Both the position numbers and the translations under genes were made by a program. A stretch of DNA of 29,639 bases from the NCBI GenBank assembly GCA_003427395.1, contig BFEA01000444.1, forward strand, positions 926,918-956,556. Direction: 5' to 3'. The stretch comes from Chara braunii. Its lineage: Eukaryota; Streptophyta; Charophyceae; Charales; Characeae. Positions 29,265 to 29,639 of the stretch are shown one piece after another; position 1 is the first letter of the stretch; every line of letters begins with the position of its first letter. The notes under the pieces were generated by a model. It was given only the letters and a program-made list of their open reading frames with translations, ran no database searches and was not told the origin of the DNA.

Positions 29265-29560
29265 TTCCGGCCAGCTATAGCTGTCATCTTCTCCTTCCTT
29301 GCCACCCTTCTCCTTCCTTCCTCTTTCCTCGCCTCTTTCTCCTTCACCCCGGTCGTCTACTCTTGTCTCCTTCTCTTTTTTTTTTTTTTTGTCTGTCCCT
29401 TCAACTTTCTCCACTTCACTTTCCTTCTCGACCTCTCCCTCTGTCCTCCCTTTCATCTTCCTTGTCACTCTGTGTACGAGCTCCGCGGCTATGGCCGCCT
29501 CTTCACTTCGTGGGACTGCACGGCGCTCTTCGCAAGTACGTGACAACCAAACTTGAATCG
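29265..29560. other. Pyrimidine-rich leader sequence
   Basis: CT-rich stretches and a T run at about 29376-29390. Overlapping ORFs on the two strands are low-complexity (Ser/Phe/Leu or Glu/Arg/Lys) and not called. Confidence 0.5.
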
Positions 29561-29561
<1 letters not shown>

Positions 29562-29621
<60 letters not shown>

Positions 29622-29636
29622 CGCTCGCTCGCTCGC
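29562..29636. repeat. (CT)n microsatellite passing to (CTCG)n
   Basis: About 58 bp of CT repeats, then tetranucleotide GCTC repeats to the window end. Confidence 0.97.
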
Positions 29637-29639
29637 CGT

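Larger units (their letters stand above)
22799..29639 (-). mobile_element. Element B: Ty3/gypsy chromovirus, 5' end beyond window
   Basis: In minus-strand order: leader (right of 28551), gag with coiled coil, zinc knuckle, protease, RT, RNase H, integrase, chromodomain, 3' LTR. It is about 6 kb of internal sequence, longer and better preserved than A. Stops, frameshifts and an internal rearrangement make it non-autonomous. No 5' LTR or PBS was found up to the window end, so the element either continues past 29639 or has lost that end. Confidence 0.92.

Noticed and set aside
28552-29639. Search for the 5' LTR of element B
   Set aside because: No stretch resembling 21719-22798 and no PBS was found, so a 5' LTR was not annotated; it may lie beyond the window.

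Overview
This window looks like repeat-rich nuclear DNA of a green-lineage eukaryote, either a land plant or a charophyte-type alga. The evidence is that two decayed Ty3/gypsy LTR retrotransposons of the chromovirus type fill both ends, and that a primer-binding site matching the 3' end of plant-type initiator tRNA-Met abuts one LTR. There are many microsatellites, spliceosomal-type splice signals, and no bacterial gene organisation. The species cannot be fixed from sequence alone. Several N runs and one library-adapter sequence show that this is a scaffolded short-read assembly.

Layout. Positions 1-366 hold a hairpin/microsatellite mosaic and what seems to be the leader of a further retroelement running off the left edge. 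Element A is on the minus strand: LTR 380-1385 and a 5'-truncated pol at 1386-5019 (protease, RT, RNase H, integrase, chromodomain in transcription order). Its truncated end joins a second copy of the mosaic (5020-5560). Positions 5561-21718 are mostly non-coding and rich in tandem repeats. They contain one convincing long minus-strand ORF (16416-17747), one convincing minus-strand terminal exon (20145-20333), a tandemly duplicated reverse-transcriptase relic (20558-20860), several weak exon candidates, and an artificial 38-bp Nextera junction (11937-11974).

Element B is also on the minus strand and runs from its 3' LTR (21719-22798) through chromodomain, integrase, RNase H, RT, protease and zinc knuckle to a gag with a long coiled-coil N-terminus (start near 28551). 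It continues into a leader with an array of GTCAA motifs. No 5' LTR of B is visible before the window ends.

A and B belong to one family and act as mutual references. A lost the protease catalytic Asp and all of gag. B keeps the catalytic residues of protease, RT, RNase H and integrase, but carries stops and frameshifts. In B a 226-bp second copy of the chromodomain segment replaces part of the integrase. Neither copy looks autonomous. The most unusual signals are the internal chromodomain duplication, the expansion of a 31-bp repeat in U3 upstream of a conserved TATA box, the LTR that has a PBS on its outer side, and the GTCAA array in the leader of B.
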